A stretch of 64,000 bases of DNA from positions 3,472,001 to 3,536,000 of the forward strand of contig OY987250.1 of assembly GCA_963920765.1 (NCBI GenBank). The letters are read 5' to 3'. The stretch is from Ulota crispa (taxonomy: Eukaryota > Streptophyta > Bryopsida > Orthotrichales > Orthotrichaceae). Position 1 is the first letter of the stretch. Every line of letters begins with the position of its first letter. The position numbers and the translations under genes are program-made. The notes below the pieces were generated by a model. That model was not told the origin of the DNA. It worked only from the letters and a program-made list of their open reading frames with translations, and ran no database searches. Positions 57,439-64,000 of the stretch are shown here, piece by piece.

Positions 57439-58529
57439 TTAAAGTTAAACAAAGCATTTTTTTGTGTGTTTGAAGTGGGTGATTCGGTTTCAATGCTTTG
57501 ATGTTGAAAGTTGTGCAGTATGTATCTATTTGTTATCCAAGGCATGTTATTTGGGGTACACTCTTGAGAGCTAGGCCCTCTTTACACTCTTGGGTTGAGA
57601 AGCTTTGGACAAGTCTGGCTGTGGAAAGTCTTGGAAAATGAGAAGACTTCACACCTAAGGTGTATGCGTGCAAAGAAATTTTCAATCGTAGAGACCCCGT
57701 GAGGAGATACTGATATGAGTAGCACTTTTACCTTGGGTGCGTGGTTAAAAAAGTGTAGTCATTTCCTCCAAGATTTGTATGAAGCCCACGTCTATTTCAA
57801 TGACACGCTTTTGAGAGGGAATAACACAAGAACATTGTGACGCCCTTTTTTCAAACTCATTGCCTATTTGAGTTCTTGGTATTTGGTAGTCGTTGCTTGA
57901 AGTGAGATCCATAGAATTGAGATTTCAAATAACGGAAGTACCCCAGAATTTAACTTTTTCGTATAATTTTCATAAAAGCCAAAATATAGCAATTTCAGAT
58001 GACATAGGTGGTTATCCATAAATTGTGACCTCTTTTTGAAAATTGAGGTGTTACATCTTCCAAATTCCACTTCCAAGCTTGGCGCCCTTTATTGATTATT
58101 GCAAGTGGGCAATTCATATCATATCCCACATCCCAACTTTACAAGTCCTAGCTCAATTCCTAGCTTTGTTGGGTTGTAAAAGGCAAGAAATACACTTAAT
58201 AATGTTGGTATGTAAATGGTGAAAGAAATATCTTCCAGATGTTTGAAAATTTTGACCAAAAAAAATGTTGGGACTTGGCTCTCAAGTTGAGTCTTTTCTT
58301 TTTGATGCCTCCAACTCTTGATCAAAGTTCAAATTTATTGATGCCAAAATCTTCAGAAATTTTTGCCATGTATATACTATACTTATTTGTGAACCAAGAC
58401 TTGGGTCATTGTATGAAGCATTAACAAATCTTGATCAATTAGGATCCATGATTTATGTGGAATGTGGGTTGGAGGAAGCAATGTGAAATATTTTCTAGCT
58501 TGCATTCTACACCTCTTATATTATTTCAC

Positions 58530-58867
58530 TTAACCCTTTAAGGTTTGGTCGACCATTTTGTGGTCGGTTTAGACACATTCTCGTTGGTAGCAAAAGTTTA
58601 GTGTTGAATTTGGGGATGGATGAAGGGTACGGATGTGGGGGATTCTACAATGGATGTAATGGGACAAATTTTAGAGAATTTTGTGCTGGCATGTGGGTTT
58701 GGAGTTGCAAAATTTGCATGCATGCAGGTTGAAAGCATCAAATCCCATTCCAATTAGATCATTGGATCTTCACTAGGCATCACCCCATTCCATTCATACT
58801 GTTGAATTTTTGAATCACAAATGTCTTTGCTCACCCCCCAAATCAACCACAAACGTTAAAGGGTTAA
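58530..58867. mobile_element. TTAA-bounded inverted-repeat element
   Basis: Left end TTAACCCTTTAAGGTTTGGT and right end CCACAAACGTTAAAGGGTTAA are near-perfect inverses, with TTAA as the outer edges. 338 bp; the interior is not palindromic and not coding. The terminus CCCTTTAA differs from the CCCCTAAAG family, so it is a related subfamily at most. Confidence 0.6.
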
Positions 58868-59153
58868 AATGTCTTTCCTCTAAAGTAGTTACATTACAAT
58901 ATGTTTTCCAATCATAATTCATATTACCTACTTCTAGCCAAATAAGTACACCTTGTGAATAGGGGATTTTGGAGTTGATTTTGAGTGCACCTATGATCAA
59001 AACTTTATAGAATTCGTAACTAGTTCATATGGTGTCTAAAATGTACATATTAGTAGAATATGGAATTACTATCCATTAGCTAAAATAATTCAAAATTTGA
59101 AACAATATAATAGGAAGAACCATGCCCAAATGTTTATATGGGTGATTTTAGGT

Positions 59154-59355
59154 CATTAGAAGAAAAACAAGGATAAACAATTGCCACAAATCACAACGAC
59201 TAGGTCACCAGAAATGCTTTGCAACTGCATAACAACTGCACGACTAGATTGTAGTTGTGCAAATGTTGTGCAGTTGTTGTGCAGTTGCAAGGCAGTTTTT
59301 GTGACCTAGTCATTGTGATTTGTGGCAGTCGTTTATCCTTGTTTTTCTTCTAGTG
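59154..59355. mobile_element. CACTA-type palindromic MITE, second copy
   Basis: It runs from CATTAGAAGAAAAACAAGGA to TTTTTCTTCTAGTG and is flanked by GGT at 59151-59153 and 59356-59358. It shares both ends and the CGACTAGGTCAC / GTGACCTAGTC arms with the copy at 29384-29610, but differs in the central ACTGCACAACAAC-like segment. The 3-bp duplication and CACTA-like end support the superfamily. Confidence 0.85.
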
Positions 59356-59472
59356 GGTGTAGCTACTTTAAAAGTGCCAATGTGAGGTGTTTAGTACTTG
59401 ACAAAGTTTTTATTGAATCTAGTATATTTTAACTTTTTCAAATCTATGCAACTTCTAATGTGTGAAGGAGAT

Positions 59473-60389
59473 TAACTCCTAAAATTCTTTCGTGTTTAGA
59501 GGCCCAAAGCTGCTTCAAAATACTAGTCCCCAAACCAAGGTCAAAATCTTCATTTAATTTTACTTCTTAACAAATCCAACTATAGGATCCTTTGATTGAC
59601 TTGCACAAGTACATTGTCCCAAAATTTCAAAATGAATATCCCTACTAATTGCAAGATCAATGTGCCTAAACTTCAAAATGTAGGCTTTTCTAGTCTTTTC
59701 AGAAGGTGAAATTTTGTTTTTCAAACTTTTAGAGAAAAACTCATATGTTGTATTTCTTGTGCAATTTTGGCAATATGTTGGAAAATGGTTTGAAAGCATA
59801 TATAAAAAAAATTGACCAAAAAAATTTGGATTCATTTTTACAAAAATTGTAAAGTGAAAGGTATTGATGAATGAAAGATATAACTAATATGCTAATAAGT
59901 TTTAGAAGAATTTGAAAATTGTTAATCCCAATGGTGAGATTGCTCTAACAGACAATTAATAACTTTCTTTTTCTTTTTCATTTGAAAATTTTCAAAATTG
60001 AGAATAAAAGATAACTTTATATGTTTTTCCTACCCTCTTCCTACCTTCATTGCCCGCAAAATAAAATTCCTTTTAACTCTTACCTCATTATTTGGAATTG
60101 AGTGATTCAACTTTTTTTGAGTAGGTATCAATCCATACAATTCTATAGAAAATAAAAATAAAAATTTAGAATACATTTTTTGCTGCCCAGTTTGACATTG
60201 AAATTGAAAAAACCTTATAACTTTTGCATTACTTATTGGAATGACATGAAATAAAGCTTCACTCATAAACTATGATAAGTAGCATTCATCCTAAAAATTT
60301 CATGAAAAAATCCCAAATTATGAAGTCAATAGAGCTTGCCCAAGTTCTCATAAAGCCCAAAGTGGGCTCCTTGGTCCTTTAGGGGTTAA
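59473..60389. mobile_element. TTAA-bounded inverted-repeat element, divergent subfamily, second copy
   Basis: It starts TTAACTCCTAAA and ends TTGGTCCTTTAGGGGTTAA. The interior resembles 43335-44256, for instance a ...TTTTCAAAATTGAG... segment followed by CTACCTTCATTGCCCGCAAA and TTGAGTGATTCAA. The CACTA-type MITE lies just outside its left edge. The ends are less well matched than in other copies. Confidence 0.55.
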
Positions 60390-62418
60390 ATCTCACTTTT
60401 CAAAAGAACATATTGCTTGTAAACCCTTGTACAAAATTGAGACATTATACAAAAATTTGTAATGCTATTCACTAATTCCTTCAAATAATATAAGTTTTAG
60501 TGCAAAAATAATTAAAAGGAGATTGATAATGAAGTTGGTTTGTGAGGATTTTGATGGTTCTTCTAGAGAAAGTCAAATAGACCATTAAGTACAAAACTTT
60601 TGAATTGTGCACAAAAGAGAGTGACAAGTTGTATTTCAAGAATCTTGTCAATAAGTAAATTCACATTGATATCTATAAAATCAGTAATTTTTTTTAAATC
60701 AATCAAATATCTATATACGATATTTAGTATGCCTATGTATCATTTATATGATAGTGGATGTTTGTTGTATGTTTTAAATTTGCGTTTTGTGTTACAGACA
60801 CTATTTTGTATATTTCTTGTAGGGTTGCATATTTTAATTAATCATTTTCTACTATTTATTGTGGATTAATACATGAAATAATCTTAGTCAAACATTTAAA
60901 AAAAAAGGATTTTATTTATTGTGCATTAATGTGACTCTACGTTTACAATGTAATTGACAAAACCAATTTGTATTCTTCATGTTGAAGTAGTTTGGAAGTT
61001 GAGTTTTTAGATTGTTCATGACAAAGTAATATTGAAACTTTTCATAAGTAGAACACCTGTTTAAAGATTTCCTTTAAAACAACAAAATTTGGCATGAAAA
61101 ATTTGATTGTAGTATACTGAAAAGAAGCTACATAGCATGCTTTTAAAATGCAAGGATCATGCTTTTGGGTTTTTTAAATATATGTAAAATGAAGGCATTT
61201 ATTTAAATATTACGACTTGTTTCAATCATACAAAAAGCAATGGATATTCTTCTTGATTTTTTAGGAATTTAAATGTTCAAAAGTTCTTTTATGAATAGTA
61301 CTAATCATACTATGCAACTTCAATTGAATTTTTGGTAAAGAGAATCAAATGAGGTTTGAATTGATAAAGTATAAGATATCAAAATTTGAATAACTCTTTT
61401 GTGAATGAATCGAGAAAGGTCCATCAAAAGTACTTTTTATGAACTAAATCATTAAAGTTGCAATTTTGGTATAAACTATTGTATAATATGTCCTTTGTTT
61501 AATACCTAATGAATCCTTGCAATTGTAGAATCCACAACAATACATGTATTTTTTTATCATGGGAACGCCTTTAATTAATCAGGAATACATATCTAATCGA
61601 TGATTTTACAAAATCTAGATCTACACATACAATATTATGAATTTCAACAATGATTTTATTTTAAAAATGTAAATAATGGTAACAATAATAACAACAATAA
61701 AAAAAAACTAATAAGCAGTAATTGTAAAATCAAGTTTATTTAGAACATGACATGGGATAAGTAGTCATAGTTAGAATAATGACAATGACCATTATATATT
61801 AGCCTTTTTAAGGAAAAAATATGTGCCACATACTTGTTAATAGTGAACTTTAGAAATATTTTTACATGCAACAAAAAAATTAATAAAACAATGTCTCATC
61901 AAAAACTTGACTTTCTTCTTGATTTTAAACATGAGGAACATGAGAATTGTAATTGTGCAATTGTACAATATTTAACTACTTCTACGTCATTCTAACATTT
62001 TTTCAATTTCAACAGTGCAGTTTAACCATTGATTTTCAAACTTGGTCCTATGCATTTTTGGCTCACAACATCTTGAGTCAAACTACAACTTTCAAAGAAG
62101 ATAACATACTAAATAGTTACATTATTGCAAAATCAGTTGTTACAATTTCTTGCCTAAAATTTACATGCTAGTCTAAGCTTAATTCTGGATATACTCATAC
62201 CTACCATATCATCAAACATTATAGATCATTCATACCTTGTCCAAAAACTTCCTTCTTAGAAAATTCATTGTCTTCTTTCAAAAGCCAACAAGACCAAATC
62301 AAATTATACTTTCTTATAAGAGGCATCATGATCAAATATTCAGAGGATACATTAAAGTATGCAAATTGTAAGGACTTCATGTCATGTTTTACAAATTACC
62401 TTCATCCTCAAAATACAA

Positions 62419-62779
62419 TACTCCCTCCGTCCCAAAATGATCTTCTTGTTACACAAAATGTTATATATTAAGCTCAAAAAGAACCATTTTTCAAAAAAAA
62501 TTGACTTATAATAGAGTGTGATGTCCTTCCATTGTTCTTAAATTTTGAGTTTCAAATTAGTTTTAAAAGTGTGATTTCAAAGTGCTTGAAAATTGAATTT
62601 TTGAGGCATTTTTGAAGAGCACCATTGGCCACTCACTTGATGGCATGGGATTGGTTAGCATGCTCATGCTTTTGGACTATGTGCAAGTATTGCTAACTCA
62701 ATTCCTCCTCTAACAAGAATATCATTTTGGGACACTAAATAAAGGTCAACATGAAGATCATTTTGAGATAGAGGAAGTA
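62419..62779. mobile_element. Stowaway-type element
   Basis: TA, then CTCCCTCCGTCCCAAAATGA, through to the near inverse TCATTTTGAGATAGAGGAAG, then TA. The left end matches the classic Stowaway terminus. 361 bp including the flanking TAs; non-coding. It is distinct in sequence from the copy in SAE2 intron 1. Confidence 0.85.
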
Positions 62780-64000
62780 TAATGTTGCTTGTCAAAGTTA
62801 ACAACTTCTTGCAGTAGAAAGCTAGAGGCAAAATGTTGTACTATATTTGTAAGTTGTTGAGCATTGAACATTCAAAATATGTATAGTTTGAAAATAAGGC
62901 AACAATGTCATGCACTCAAGAAGCATATCAAACAAGCATTTTTTATTATTGAAATATCATGTCATACTAGTTGCAAATGATTTTTATTTTCATCTAATTT
63001 TAGTCAGCATTCTTGAATATTATACCATTGAACATTTTACCATTCTTTCCTTGAATCCCAAAATATTACTTGCTATTTTTTGACCCATACAAATTAGATA
63101 TTAGAACTAGATAACATAAGAAAAGTATTAAAAAAAAATTGGATTTGTGAAATTCCCTCTATTTTTGAAGAAGGCTTATCAAACAAATAAATATTTAGGT
63201 TTTCGCATTCTAGCCAAAAAACTAAAATTTTGAGCATCTTTTTGGGTTGTTGCATCTTTTCTTATCACGACACTTTTTCTACATTTTCTTCAATCCTTCT
63301 TCTGTAGTCTCTCTTCTAGTTGAGCCACTACGGTGCCAAAAACTTCAGCCTTGATTTTTTGCATCCAATGATACCAAGAGTCACAAAAACAAATTTTGGA
63401 GAATCCATGAGTTTGAAAAACCTATGGCTTTTTAAAAACCCATGAATTTGAAAGACCCAAACCAAATCTCAATCTTGATGCAGAATAATGTTATGAAATC
63501 TTGAAGTCTGACACACCCCAGCTTGAGTCCAAGGTGGAAAAAGGGTAGGCAGCATGGGCCATGGGCATTCCTGATAACAGTCCACACCCTTATGCCACGT
63601 GTCAAAGCGCGAGATTCGCCCCCGAAGGGTAAAATACACTCCATGCAACAGACAAAATCGTTTCGCCGCACTAGAATCAGCATTCGGGCAGTTACTGAGC
63701 TGCCCGGTAAATTCCTTCATCGAGAATGCACCATTTTTTCCTCAATGGTCACCAGTTTCATCCTGATCATCCCAAGAAATTCTCGTTTTTTCTTGTACAT
63801 CATTGTATTAAGTTACTTTGACATTGAAAATTCCATAGGTTGAAACACTTGTACATCATAATATTGTTGTACAAATTATTTCAATTAGTGTGAGGGTTTG
63901 AATAGTGCAAAGATCCCTTCACAATATCTTGGATAAATCCCACATTTGTTCAGTTTGGTTCGTGTTGAGGTGTGCCATGTCTATTACCCTTCTTCTTCAA

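Larger units (their letters stand above)
56192..64000. other. AT-rich intergenic region to the right end of the window
   Basis: It begins with the SPS 3' flank and its duplicated copy. Recognisable contents are a Mutator-like element (57097-57438), TTAA-bounded elements (58530-58867 and 59473-60389), a CACTA-type MITE (59154-59355) and a Stowaway-type element (62419-62779). The rest is AT-rich. From 63.5 kb composition rises slightly, but no frame there has an ATG and a motif. I see no gene. Confidence 0.55.

Overview
The window is nuclear DNA of a land plant or a close streptophyte relative. It carries multi-exon genes with GT-AG introns of about 80 bp to 1.2 kb, organelle-targeted proteins, a plant-type SWEET transporter, F-box proteins and a plastid-type long-chain prenyl diphosphate synthase. 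Intergenic DNA is AT-rich and full of short inverted-repeat transposons. The modest gene spacing and short introns would suit a seedless plant such as a bryophyte or lycophyte, but nothing seen fixes the species.

Layout. 1-3784: AT-rich, no gene. 3785-5585 (+): SWEET sugar transporter, six exons. 6577-11879 (-): organellar GatA amidotransferase, ten exons. 13438-16521 (-): WEE1 cell-cycle kinase, ten coding exons. 18740-20212 (+): intronless F-box protein. 25128-26999 (+): intronless F-box/LRR protein. 28500-30616 (-): seven-TM DUF716/TMEM45-type protein with one transposon-filled intron. 37004-41214 (+): SUMO-activating enzyme subunit SAE2/UBA2, twelve exons. 46742-48687 (+): plastid-type membrane protein that I splice onto a C-terminal SAM domain. 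52517-56191 (+): solanesyl-type polyprenyl diphosphate synthase, six exons. All coding models were assembled by hand with phase-consistent splice sites. The genes form no operon or pathway cluster; they are ordinary neighbours.

The striking content is between and inside the genes. Several families of non-autonomous, often fully palindromic DNA transposons can be classed from their ends and target-site duplications: TTAA-bounded foldback elements (piggyBac-like ends) with a perfect 145-bp hairpin arm in one copy; Mutator-like foldbacks with perfect 9-bp duplications, one of which has grown a 30-bp minisatellite; CACTA-type MITEs with 3-bp duplications, one with its empty site preserved next door; a Tourist/PIF-type element; and Stowaway-type elements. 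The synthase gene also has a duplicated 3' end and an internally duplicated intron. I found no tRNA, rRNA or CRISPR array.
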